From positions 1-33,667 of the forward strand of contig JAEEJJ010000062.1 in the NCBI GenBank assembly GCA_016281805.1: a DNA stretch of 33,667 nucleotides, written 5' to 3'. The notes beneath the pieces were generated by a model, which worked only from the letters and a program-made list of their open reading frames with translations, did not search any database and was not told the origin of the DNA. The translations under genes and the position numbers were made by a program. Shown in pieces: positions 25,783-33,667 of this stretch. Position 1 is the first letter of the stretch, and each line of letters begins with the position of its first letter. Source of the DNA: Clostridiales bacterium (GTDB taxonomy: Bacteria > Bacillota > Clostridia > Oscillospirales > UBA644).

Positions 25783-25811
25783 CCTTTAGTCTATCCATCT
25801 TACCTATTCAT

Positions 25812-26834
25812 TTATGCCATCGTTTCAAGCATCGCATGACTGACCGAGTATCTTGTCGGCAGCCCCTTATCGAATGCCTTACATTCTTCAAGCATATATT
25901 CCGCCATCCTGTGAACTTCATTTCCTATCGATCCTGCTATATGAGGCGTTAAAATCACATTCGGAAGAGTATATAAACAGCTGTCCGGCTCAGGCGGTTC
26001 GGGCCATGTCACGTCAAGGACCGCAACTCTTGAGGGAACGGCGCACAACGCTTCTGCAAGATCTTTTTCAACGACCTGCGCACCTCTGCCGGTGTTGATA
26101 AACGCCGCGTTTGCTTTCATTTTTGAAAAAAGCGTTCCGTTCAGCATTCCAACCGTATGGATGTTGTTTGCAAGGTGGTTAGATATAACATCGCATACGG
26201 AAAAAAGCGTCGTTAGATCTGTTTTTTCAACACACAGCGCATTCGCGTCGCTTTCTGAAAGATACGGATCGAAAACGAGTATTTTTACTCTTTCAAGAGT
26301 GTGAAGCCTCTTTATTACTTCTTTCCCCACCATTCCCGCACCGATAATACCTACTTTTATTTCGTAGTTTCCCGGAAAACTGACTCCTGTATCTTTGTTG
26401 TTCCATTCGTTTCCGTCTTCTTTACGGTGAAAACGCTGAAAAAAACCTTTTGAGGCAAGAATTATCTGCGCAAATGTGTATTCCGCAACAGGCACCGCGT
26501 TTGCTGCCCATGCTGAAAATACAGCGATATTTTCATCAAGAAATTCTTTTGCAAAATGCTGAACAGAGCCTGCCGCATAAAAAACAGCTTTCAGCTTTGG
26601 CAGGTATTTCCGTATTTCTTTCCTTTCAAAATGCGGCATTCCCCATGTAGTGAAAATATAATCCGTTTCTGAAAGTATATCTCTGTATTCTTCTGCTTCG
26701 TTTTTTGAGATCACTTTATCTGTTTCAAAATCCAGATCGTCATGAAGTTTTTTTACCGTGTCTTTTGAATACACATATTCCATTTGCGCTTTATCACCGA
26801 AAAATACGGCGTTTTTCTTTTTGATATTTTCCAT
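25812..26834 (-). CDS. D-isomer-specific 2-hydroxyacid dehydrogenase (phosphoglycerate-dehydrogenase-like)
   Basis: VGIIGAGMVGKEVIKRL; INTGRGAQVVEKDLAEAL; VLDVTWPEPPEPDSCLYTLPNVILTPHIAGS. Confidence 0.88.
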   Translation of the reverse strand: MENIKKKNAVFFGDKAQMEYVYSKDTVKKLHDDLDFETDKVISKNEAEEYRDILSETDYIFTTWGMPHFERKEIRKYLPKLKAVFYAAGSVQHFAKEFLDENIAVFSAWAANAVPVAEYTFAQIILASKGFFQRFHRKEDGNEWNNKDTGVSFPGNYEIKVGIIGAGMVGKEVIKRLHTLERVKILVFDPYLSESDANALCVEKTDLTTLFSVCDVISNHLANNIHTVGMLNGTLFSKMKANAAFINTGRGAQVVEKDLAEALCAVPSRVAVLDVTWPEPPEPDSCLYTLPNVILTPHIAGSIGNEVHRMAEYMLEECKAFDKGLPTRYSVSHAMLETMA

Positions 26835-26900
26835 AATAAGTATTGCGCTCCGTTTTTTAAAATCAGGGGAGGATATTAATAACTGATCAAATTAATAAAT

Positions 26901-26927
26901 AAGCACACGGCAGAATGTCGTGTGCTT
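26901..26927 (-). terminator. Intrinsic terminator downstream of the aquaporin gene
   Basis: AAGCACACG-(9 nt)-CGTGTGCTT perfect 9-bp stem; minus strand continues with a T-rich ATTTATTAATTT. Confidence 0.75.
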
Positions 26928-26946
26928 GATGTCTGGTTTGCGGCGC

Positions 26947-27627
26947 TTATTTTTCAAGCTTTATCAGCTTATAAATAATTGCTGCGAGCGCACCTCCGAC
27001 GAGCGGTGCAACGATGAAGATCCAAAGGTTTGCAAGAGCTTCGCCGCCTGCAAGAAGCGCAGGACCGAAAGAACGCGCGGGATTTACGGAAGTTCCCGTA
27101 AGTCCGATACCGAGAATGTGAACGAGCGTGAGCGTAAGACCGATCACAAGGCCTGCAACATTGCTGTTTTCAGCTTTGCTCGTTACGCCGATTATTGCAA
27201 GAACGAATACACATGTAAGAAGAACTTCGATTATGATCGTTGCTGCAATATTTCCGCCTGCGAGTCCGTTTGAACCGAGAGCTCCGGTCTTGTCTGTAAG
27301 TCCGGCAAGTGAAAAAATGCCTTTGAGGACTGCTGCACCTGCCGTTGCGCCGGCAAACTGCGCTACGATGTAAATAAAGAAATCAGCTGCGCTCATCTTA
27401 CCCGAAATCAGCATTGCAAGCGATACTGCGGGATTGATGTGGCAACCGGAAACATTTCCGATAGAATATGCCATCGCAACTATTACGAGACCGAAAGCAA
27501 GCGCCGTAAGAACATAACCGCCGCCGTTTACAGCGTCACATCCTACTGTCATTGCAGTTCCGCATCCTATAAGGACCAGAACAAATGTGCCGAGAAATTC
27601 GGCGATCGCCTTTTTCAGCTTTTCCAT
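26947..27627 (-). CDS. MIP-family aquaporin (AqpZ-like)
   Basis: MEKLKKAIAEFLGTFVLVLIGCGTA; two NPA boxes: GCHINPAVSLAM and TSVNPARSFGPALL; SD AAGGAG. ORF extends to 27687 but 27627 is the sensible start. Confidence 0.92.
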   Translation of the reverse strand: MEKLKKAIAEFLGTFVLVLIGCGTAMTVGCDAVNGGGYVLTALAFGLVIVAMAYSIGNVSGCHINPAVSLAMLISGKMSAADFFIYIVAQFAGATAGAAVLKGIFSLAGLTDKTGALGSNGLAGGNIAATIIIEVLLTCVFVLAIIGVTSKAENSNVAGLVIGLTLTLVHILGIGLTGTSVNPARSFGPALLAGGEALANLWIFIVAPLVGGALAAIIYKLIKLEK

Positions 27628-27651
27628 AAAAAATACTCCTTTATTCTTATT

Positions 27652-27668
27652 TTGCGGAATATCCGCAA
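27652..27668 (-). promoter_or_regulatory. Perfect inverted repeat in the aquaporin 5' UTR
   Basis: TTGCGGA-ATA-TCCGCAA between the promoter and the SD. Confidence 0.55.
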
Positions 27669-27678
27669 TTCCATCGTA

Positions 27679-27707
27679 ATTATACACCTGTTTTACTGAA
27701 AAGTCAA
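27679..27707 (-). promoter_or_regulatory. SigA-type promoter of the aquaporin gene
   Basis: Minus strand: TTGACT (27707-27702), 17-nt spacer, TATAAT (27684-27679). Confidence 0.8.
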
Positions 27708-27740
27708 GTTTTACGGAATTATTTTTGATTCTTATTCGTT

Positions 27741-29126
27741 CTATTCACCGTAAACAGCTATTTTTGCGCGATAGCAGGGGATCATATACTGCTCAACAAT
27801 GGTGTCATATCTATCTTTATTCGATTCAAGTATTTGCGATACCGAAGTTTTTGTTTCACCGACACCTTCAAGAACACTGCGCGCGCCTTCGCTGTAAAAA
27901 CCGTATTCCGTATTGGTAACTTCGTTTACAACTACTTCAGCGTCTCTTCTGTCAAAGAAGATCTGGCTTGCCATATAATCAATTATATCTTCTTTTGTTT
28001 TGTATTTATCAAACGGTTCGAGCATTGCGCTGAGAATAGCTGCCGACGCTGCAGGATCTTTTGCGTTTGCAGGAATAGCAAAAACATTAAGAAGATTTTC
28101 GTTATATGAAAGATATTTGCCCGGCGTTGCGTGAGGACCCTGCGGAAACGGAAGAACACCTACATTGTCCATATTATACATGATCCATCTTGTGTTTCCG
28201 GTAAGCTCGTTCATCCAGGTAAGATACATTACCGCTTCGCCGTTTACAAATTCATCGTCGCCTACAGAGTCTGTAAGAGGATGGAAATAATCGCTGCATG
28301 TTTCATAATAAATTTTCTGAGCGCGTTCAAGCGCTTCTCTTCCCGCTTCAGTATACACGCCCGCTACTACCTGTCCGTTCTCATACGAAGAGATCGCAAC
28401 GCCGTTTGAGAGGAACATGTTGATCGCGTAATACGGTCTGTGGACCCTTACTCCGTATACGGTTTTGTCACCTTCCGTGTATGTGTAATCCGCAAGCACT
28501 TCTTCAAATTTATCCCATGTCCATTCATTGTTTTCCACATAATCTCTCGGGTCAGTCTGACCGAGTTTTGCAATAAGATTTTCATTTACCGCAAGGATGT
28601 GTCCTGAAAGTCTGTATATGATATCGGGCCATGCAAACGGAACGACACCGAAAAGATCGTCTTCCCAGAGCATTTGCTGCAGCATATTCGGCGTTCCCCA
28701 TTTATCGGTATTCTGAACGTCAATATACTGTGAAAGACCTGCCAGATATCCGGCGCGCACGTCGGGCATTAAATTACCGTCTGCAGCGATTATATCGTAG
28801 TCCTGATATCCAGCAAGGATGCCTGCGCGGAAATTATCAAGAAGACTTGATGAAAATCTGAGTTCAACTGTGCATTTCAGGGAATCTTCAACATCTTTTT
28901 TGCGTGCAATCACGATGTCGGCATTTTCAGTGTCGGGTATAAAACCGAAAACAGAGCTGCCTTCGCTTCCTTTCCAGCCCCATACAGCTTTGAAACCGCC
29001 AAGGTCTGCCGCTGAGGTATCCACATCAAATTCGGGAACGGTCTCGGGTTGCTCTGTCGTGCCGCAGGCGCATAAAACAAATGCAGCTATAAGCGCCAGA
29101 ATAACAATACGTCCAAATACTTTCAT
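27741..29126 (-). CDS. Extracellular solute-binding lipoprotein (ABC transporter substrate-binding family 1-like)
   Basis: Signal peptide with lipobox (ALIAAFVLCACG); long periplasmic-binding-like protein with DYDIIAADGNLMPDVRAGYLAGLSQYIDV, NGEAVMYLTWMNEL. Confidence 0.8.
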   Translation of the reverse strand: MKVFGRIVILALIAAFVLCACGTTEQPETVPEFDVDTSAADLGGFKAVWGWKGSEGSSVFGFIPDTENADIVIARKKDVEDSLKCTVELRFSSSLLDNFRAGILAGYQDYDIIAADGNLMPDVRAGYLAGLSQYIDVQNTDKWGTPNMLQQMLWEDDLFGVVPFAWPDIIYRLSGHILAVNENLIAKLGQTDPRDYVENNEWTWDKFEEVLADYTYTEGDKTVYGVRVHRPYYAINMFLSNGVAISSYENGQVVAGVYTEAGREALERAQKIYYETCSDYFHPLTDSVGDDEFVNGEAVMYLTWMNELTGNTRWIMYNMDNVGVLPFPQGPHATPGKYLSYNENLLNVFAIPANAKDPAASAAILSAMLEPFDKYKTKEDIIDYMASQIFFDRRDAEVVVNEVTNTEYGFYSEGARSVLEGVGETKTSVSQILESNKDRYDTIVEQYMIPCYRAKIAVYGE

Positions 29127-29197
29127 GTTGATTTCCTTTCTGTTGTTACATTATTTGTTATTTGCAAGTTAACGAATTTCGGTTTTTGTCTTTTCAT

Positions 29198-29226
29198 ATC
29201 ATACCATAAAATCAAAAAAAAATCAA
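29198..29226 (-). promoter_or_regulatory. SigA-like promoter for the solute-binding lipoprotein gene
   Basis: Minus strand: TTGATT (29226-29221), 17-nt spacer, TATGAT (29203-29198). Confidence 0.65.
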
Positions 29227-29258
29227 TACGGACAGGTCTTTTTCAAGCATATTTTTAT

Positions 29259-29287
29259 TTGACTTTTTTAAAATTCTGTTATATAAT
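29259..29287 (+). promoter_or_regulatory. SigA promoter for the DUF4234-like gene
   Basis: TTGACT (29259-29264), 17-nt spacer, TATAAT (29282-29287). Confidence 0.8.
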
Positions 29288-29322
29288 GAATAATAACAAA
29301 ATAAACTCTGAAAGAAGCTCAA

Positions 29323-29718
29323 ATGAAATTCAAACACACTTCAAGACCCGGTTTTCTGCTCGGTTTTATCGACTTTTTCACAGCCGGCCTGTTTTTCCTT
29401 ATCTATATGCCGCTCGGAGGTTTGCAAAGCGAACTTGAGACGATTCTCGGACATAAAATACAGCCATATTATCAGGCGTATCTGCTCGGCATTCCCACTC
29501 TTTTTATATATACTCTTGTGTGGATGGCGAATATATCGGAAGAACTCAAAGAAAAAGCCGAAAAAATGGGTATTCCGGCTCCTCATACGTCATGGAAACA
29601 TATGTTCTGGTGGAATATGCTCGGTTGCTTTTGTTTCGGACCGATGATCGCCACACACCGTTTCTTCAACACCCTGAACAAAATCGAATCTTCGATAAAT
29701 CAGGAAAGCCGACCGTGA
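29323..29718 (+). CDS. Small membrane protein, DUF4234-like
   Basis: 131 aa, several hydrophobic segments, own promoter and downstream terminator. Family assignment tentative. Confidence 0.6.
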   Translation: MKFKHTSRPGFLLGFIDFFTAGLFFLIYMPLGGLQSELETILGHKIQPYYQAYLLGIPTLFIYTLVWMANISEELKEKAEKMGIPAPHTSWKHMFWWNMLGCFCFGPMIATHRFFNTLNKIESSINQESRP

Positions 29719-29785
29719 GGTCATACATTTCATCAATACTGTTTTGCTTATTTCATTCTGTTTCTGCCCGCAGCGAAAATAATAA

Positions 29786-29816
29786 AAACGCCTCTGCGTC
29801 AATGACGGAGGCGTTT
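29786..29816. terminator. Bidirectional intrinsic terminator between convergent genes
   Basis: AAACGCCTC-TG-CGTC-AAT-GACG-GAGGCGTTT; A/T-rich on both sides, between convergent genes ending at 29718 (+) and 29824 (-). Confidence 0.75.
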
Positions 29817-29823
29817 ATGCTTT

Positions 29824-31269
29824 TCAGTTGGTTTTATTTTTACTTAAATTACATATCAGCAAAACGATGTAAATGATAAAGATTATCGCTGCGCAAGCAG
29901 CTCCAACGGCGTATGATATCGTTTTATCGAGATGAAAACCTTCATTTGCCATAAGGATATATGTAACGCTTACAGCAGTCATAAAAGATGCGGGAACGGC
30001 GGTAATAAGAGATCCGAATCTGTATTTTCCTTTTTTTAACAGATATGCGGTAGATACCCACAGCGAGATCATTGCAAGTGTCTGATTGCTCCAAGAAAAG
30101 TATCTCCATATAACCTGAAATCCGTTGTCGTTCAGTATTGCAAACAGCGTAAGCAGTCCGCCGGCAATCAGTAGCGGAACAGTGATATACAGCCTGTTTA
30201 CAAGTTTTTTCTGATTAAGACCGAATGATTCCGCAAGAATTAGTCTTGCGCTGCGAAAAGCAGTATCTCCCGATGTTATCGGGCATATTACCACGCCCGC
30301 AACTGCAAGAATACCGCCTGCAGTGCCGAGCACGCCTGTTGATATTTCGTAAACTACGTTTGATGCGCCGCTTGCAAGAGCCTGATTGAGCAGCTGAGTT
30401 GAGCCGTAAAACGAAACACCTGCCGCTGCCCACACGAGAGCGATCACCGACTCGCTTATCATGGCGCCGTAAAAAACTTTTCTGCCTGCTTTTTCTGATG
30501 TTATGCATTTTGCTATCATCGGCGACTGTGTTGCGTGAAATCCCGATACCGCACCGCAGGCCACTGTTACAAACATATAAGGCCATACAGGTGTTCCGTC
30601 AGGATGAAGATTTGAAAGCGATATTTCCGGAATCGTGTATGTTCCGTCAGAAAAAACAATACCGCCTATAACAGCAACAGCCATCGTTATCAGTAAAATT
30701 CCGAAAACGGGATACAGTTTGCCTATAAGTTTGTCTATCGGCAGCAGTGTTGCAAGAAGATAATATATAAGTATAACAACAGTCCAGAATGTCCCGTTCA
30801 TCCAGTCCGGAGTAAGCTTGTCAAGAAGACCTGCGGGGCTTGTAACAAACACTGTTCCGCAAAGGACAAGCAGAAGAACTGAAAAAATGCGCATGACAAC
30901 TTTGACTGCTTTGCCGAGGTATGTTCCCGAAAGCTCCGCAACGGATGCCCCGTCATGCCGCAGGCTTATCATTCCGCTCATGTAATCATGAACGGCTCCT
31001 CCGAGAACTGAACCGAAAACGATCCATAAAAACACCACCGGCCCGAAGACCGCACCCATAAGCGCGCCGAATATCGGTCCTGTGCCAGCGATATTGAGCA
31101 GCTGGATAAGAAAAGCCTTCCATGTTTTCATCGGAACAAAGTCAACGCCGTCATTAATCGTTAATGCAGGCGTTGATCTGTCATCGGGCGAAAAAACTTT
31201 TTCGGTTATTTTACCGTATACAAAATAACCTATTATAAGAACTGCAAAAGATGCCAGCAAAGAAAACAT
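29824..31269 (-). CDS. cstA: Carbon starvation protein CstA family transporter (short form)
   Basis: IAGTGPIFGALMGAVFGPVVFLWIVFGSVLGGAVHDYMSGMISLRHDGASV; multi-TM. Confidence 0.88.
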   Translation of the reverse strand: MFSLLASFAVLIIGYFVYGKITEKVFSPDDRSTPALTINDGVDFVPMKTWKAFLIQLLNIAGTGPIFGALMGAVFGPVVFLWIVFGSVLGGAVHDYMSGMISLRHDGASVAELSGTYLGKAVKVVMRIFSVLLLVLCGTVFVTSPAGLLDKLTPDWMNGTFWTVVILIYYLLATLLPIDKLIGKLYPVFGILLITMAVAVIGGIVFSDGTYTIPEISLSNLHPDGTPVWPYMFVTVACGAVSGFHATQSPMIAKCITSEKAGRKVFYGAMISESVIALVWAAAGVSFYGSTQLLNQALASGASNVVYEISTGVLGTAGGILAVAGVVICPITSGDTAFRSARLILAESFGLNQKKLVNRLYITVPLLIAGGLLTLFAILNDNGFQVIWRYFSWSNQTLAMISLWVSTAYLLKKGKYRFGSLITAVPASFMTAVSVTYILMANEGFHLDKTISYAVGAACAAIIFIIYIVLLICNLSKNKTN

Positions 31270-31313
31270 TTTATTCTCCGAAACTTGATTTTAAAATAGA
31301 GGTATATAATAGA

Positions 31314-31349
31314 AAAATCACGGCGGTAAAACGTAGCAGCAGTGATTTT
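31314..31349 (-). terminator. Stem-loop between the GNAT and cstA genes; terminator or leader structure
   Basis: AAAATCAC (31314-31321) / GTGATTTT (31342-31349), perfect 8-bp IR; minus-strand RNA continues TTCTATTATA. Confidence 0.45.
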
Positions 31350-31362
31350 GAAATATGTGAAA

Positions 31363-31935
31363 TCAGCTGTTCGTTCTGTCGGAACAGTAAATTTGTTCCC
31401 AGTGTTCTCTTGTCATCAGGTTTACGTGACCTTTGCGGAATTCTTTCATCTGCGGCACAGGCACATTATCGCTTGTCCATTGATACACAAATCCGAGTTT
31501 TTCCTGCACACGCTTCGATTTCTCGTTTCCGTCGAAATAACCGCACCATACTCTCTCAAGATCCAGGTCTTCAAATGAGTGGCGCAGCATTTCCTTCGCT
31601 GCTTCGGGAATTAGCCCCTGACCCCAGTAGGGAACGCCTATCCAGTAACCGAGTTCAGCTTCATCGTCTTTTGTCGTCAGACCGCTGTTAATCAGACCGC
31701 TGTTAAAATGAAGACCGATACTGCCTACTGGCAAATTTGTTTCTTTAAGCACGACCGCATAAGTTTCCGGAACGGCAAGAAAATCTTTTATTATCTGTCT
31801 GCTGTTTTCCGCACTTGTGTGAACGGGCCATCCCGCCGCAGGACCTACGCGCGGATCTTTCGCGTATTTATAGCATTCTTCCGCGTCATTTTCAGTCCAC
31901 GGACGCAGAATAGTTCTCTTTGTCTGTAAAATCAT
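31363..31935 (-). CDS. GNAT family N-acetyltransferase (RimJ/RimL-like)
   Basis: TKRTILRPWTENDAEECYKYAKDP; EAELGYWIGVPYWGQGLIPEAAKEMLRHSFEDLDLERVWCGYFDGNEKSKRVQEKLGF. Confidence 0.9.
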   Translation of the reverse strand: MILQTKRTILRPWTENDAEECYKYAKDPRVGPAAGWPVHTSAENSRQIIKDFLAVPETYAVVLKETNLPVGSIGLHFNSGLINSGLTTKDDEAELGYWIGVPYWGQGLIPEAAKEMLRHSFEDLDLERVWCGYFDGNEKSKRVQEKLGFVYQWTSDNVPVPQMKEFRKGHVNLMTREHWEQIYCSDRTNS

Positions 31936-32500
31936 TGATTTTTCTTTCCATCCGTTCTGAATTTCTTTTTTTTCTGAATATCAGTCTGATCGAAAAATAT
32001 ATCACGGCGCCTGTCAGCGCTCCGAGCGTGTTGAGTATGAGATCATCGGCGTCCGTCATTCTTTCATATAAAAGCAGCTGCGAAAGTTCTATAAAAAGCG
32101 AAAAACCGAGTCCTGCCGCAGTAACCTTGAGGATGTTGTCCATTTTTTTAAAGCAAAAAGGCCATATGATACCGATCGGAATAAAAAGGACTATGTTTCC
32201 GATAAGATTTCGAAGCCATCCGGCATATCTGTCAAAAATATGTATTATCGGGACTGGATTAAGCAGGGGAGGGATAATTCTTTCCGAATCGAATTTCATG
32301 GTTCCGATCTGTCCTGATGAAAAATTCATGGGAAAATAAACTATCATTGCCATTATTTCAATATAAAAATAGAAAACCAGAAGCTTCAGCTCGTGCCTTA
32401 TGTCGATTTTTCGGTTTTTCAATGCAACTATGGCACGTACAATCACCCATAAAACGGTTATGAACGTAAAAACGGTTATGTAAGGTATTTCTGCCATCAT
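31892..32500 (-). CDS. VanZ-like family membrane protein
   Basis: LIGNIVLFIPIGIIWPF; GFSLFIELSQLLLYERMTDADDLILNTLGALTGAVIY. Confidence 0.88.
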   Translation of the reverse strand: MMAEIPYITVFTFITVLWVIVRAIVALKNRKIDIRHELKLLVFYFYIEIMAMIVYFPMNFSSGQIGTMKFDSERIIPPLLNPVPIIHIFDRYAGWLRNLIGNIVLFIPIGIIWPFCFKKMDNILKVTAAGLGFSLFIELSQLLLYERMTDADDLILNTLGALTGAVIYFSIRLIFRKKRNSERMERKINDFTDKENYSASVD

Positions 32501-32525
32501 GATCGTATTGCGCTTTCCTTTGTGT

Positions 32526-33209
32526 TTATTTTATTTTGAGCGTTTTAAGATAATCCTTTTTATCTGCGGAGATCCTGTAGCTTTCCACAGCTTTCTGGAT
32601 CGTTTTGTTGTGTGTCCACTTGTCAAGACGTTTTTGCTCGATATACGGAATGACCGTTTCATACTGTTTTGCGAGAGCAGTCGCAAAATACCATGCGATC
32701 ATCATATTCACATAATATTCATCGGAATGTATTTCAGAAACTATTTCGGGGTATTCAGGATCAAAATCATCGTCAAGAAAATGCTGCATAAGCATACCGA
32801 TGCCGAACCTGATCGTATATGTTTTTTCGGAAGCTATCCAGTTCTTTATTTCCTCATAAAGTCTGATACGGTTCTTCCCGAAGACTTTTGGCGAAAGCTG
32901 GTCACATGTCGCCCAATTGTCGATATAGGGTAAAAAAACATTGACTCTGCCGATACATTCGTCGTAATTTTTCAGTTCGGAAATAATAAATGCGTGAAGC
33001 TGATTTTCTTCAAAATATAAGTGAGGCAGACTGTTCAGAAAATTGTCCGTATCATTTTCTTTGATCAGCATTTGGGCGTATCTGCGCAAGTCCGGTGTGC
33101 GGATGCCCAATACCGTTTCGGGACTTACCGTAGAAATAATACGGCACTGGAAATCGCGATATTTTTCGTCTGCCAGAGAAAAAAGCATTTTTCTGATTTG
33201 CTCAGTCAC
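32526..33209 (-). CDS. DNA alkylation repair protein (AlkD-like HEAT-repeat fold)
   Basis: GIRTPDLRRYAQML; FEENQLHAFIISELKNYDECI; PYIDNWATCDQLSPKVF; KWTHNKTIQKAVESYRI. GTG start with GGAGG SD. Confidence 0.88.
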   Translation of the reverse strand: MTEQIRKMLFSLADEKYRDFQCRIISTVSPETVLGIRTPDLRRYAQMLIKENDTDNFLNSLPHLYFEENQLHAFIISELKNYDECIGRVNVFLPYIDNWATCDQLSPKVFGKNRIRLYEEIKNWIASEKTYTIRFGIGMLMQHFLDDDFDPEYPEIVSEIHSDEYYVNMMIAWYFATALAKQYETVIPYIEQKRLDKWTHNKTIQKAVESYRISADKKDYLKTLKIK

Positions 33210-33287
33210 TTATGACGCCTCCATGGCTTTTATGCAGTTTTATCTTCTTTGTAAATGCCGTTTTGGAAGAATAATTATCGTTCTTAC

Positions 33288-33316
33288 AGTATACAACATA
33301 AACAGCATAATGTCAA
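33288..33316 (-). promoter_or_regulatory. SigA promoter for the AlkD-VanZ-GNAT unit
   Basis: Minus strand: TTGACA (33316-33311), 17-nt spacer, TATACT (33293-33288). Confidence 0.8.
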
Positions 33317-33334
33317 CACTTTTATAAAGAAAAA

Positions 33335-33361
33335 AGCCGTCTCCATGATCCGGAGACAGCC
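33335..33361 (-). terminator. Intrinsic terminator of the partial gene at the window's right edge
   Basis: AGCCGTCTCC-ATGATCC-GGAGACAGCCT; minus-strand RNA forms G-U at the single discrepancy, followed by a U run. Confidence 0.8.
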
Positions 33362-33387
33362 TTTTTTTCAAAAGAGATTATTCAATA

Positions 33388-33667
33388 TCAATCGTGGAAC
33401 ATCTCATCATATTCATAAAGAGTCTGATATGCGGGAAGTACGTATTTTTCAGCGTTATCATAATGTGACGTCTCATAAGTTTGCAGTCCTCTTGCTATGC
33501 CTGTACTGGGGAACTGGTCAAACATGGTGCTGAAACTGTGCATATGATCATGATAATATACATGGTTGTTTTTAGTCATTTCAACAAAAAACTTCGCGTC
33601 GCGGATGTCGCTGAAATAATTCTTATACATATAATCTATTATGTCGTCTTCAGTTTCGTATCCTTCA
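33388..33667 (-). CDS. C-terminal fragment of a second extracellular solute-binding protein (truncated by window end)
   Basis: Open minus-strand frame to the edge: EGYETEDDIIDYMYKNYFSDIRDAKFFVEMTKNNHVYYHDH... resembles KTKEDIIDYMASQIFFDRRDAEVVVNEV of the 27741-29126 product. Confidence 0.65.
   Translation of the reverse strand, partial: EGYETEDDIIDYMYKNYFSDIRDAKFFVEMTKNNHVYYHDHMHSFSTMFDQFPSTGIARGLQTYETSHYDNAEKYVLPAYQTLYEYDEMFHD

Noticed and set aside
31251-31691. 146-aa plus-strand ORF over the cstA/GNAT region
   Set aside because: Overlaps two well-supported minus-strand genes and the intergenic stem-loop; no motif.

Overview
The window looks like a chromosomal segment from a Firmicutes/Clostridia-type genome. 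This lineage call is an inference from gene content and codon style.

Left part (1-20413, + strand): a Wzx/Wzy-type cell-surface polysaccharide locus. In order it carries:
- a truncated NahK-like sugar phosphotransferase
- a membrane-anchored nucleoside-diphosphate-sugar 4,6-dehydratase (PglF/CapD type)
- an LCP-family protein with an acidic, tandem-repeat linker
- an FNT-family channel
- a second NahK-like kinase
- an initiating sugar transferase
- a C4-reductase/epimerase-like SDR
- a WbuB-like GT4
- an FnlA/FnlB/FnlC (CapE/F/G) UDP-L-FucNAc set
- two more glycosyltransferases
- a WecC-type dehydrogenase
- a Wzy-like polymerase
- a polysaccharide pyruvyltransferase
- a Wzx flippase
- a WecB-type 2-epimerase

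This predicts a pyruvylated glycan containing FucNAc and ManNAcA.

Right part (20413-33667, mostly - strand): a hydrolase-FakB(DegV)-FakA(DAK2)-PlsY operon-like set, a solitary NERD-domain gene, a 2-hydroxyacid dehydrogenase, an aquaporin, two orphan solute-binding lipoproteins (one partial), a DUF4234-like membrane protein (+), CstA, GNAT, VanZ and AlkD-like genes. Several near-consensus SigA promoters and intrinsic terminators are readable.

I found no tRNA, rRNA, CRISPR array, transposase, phage gene or unambiguous new defence system. The most interesting leads are the duplicated kinase flanking the LCP/FNT block, the predicted sugar composition, the fatty-acid activation operon, the isolated AT-rich NERD gene and some 5'-UTR hairpins.
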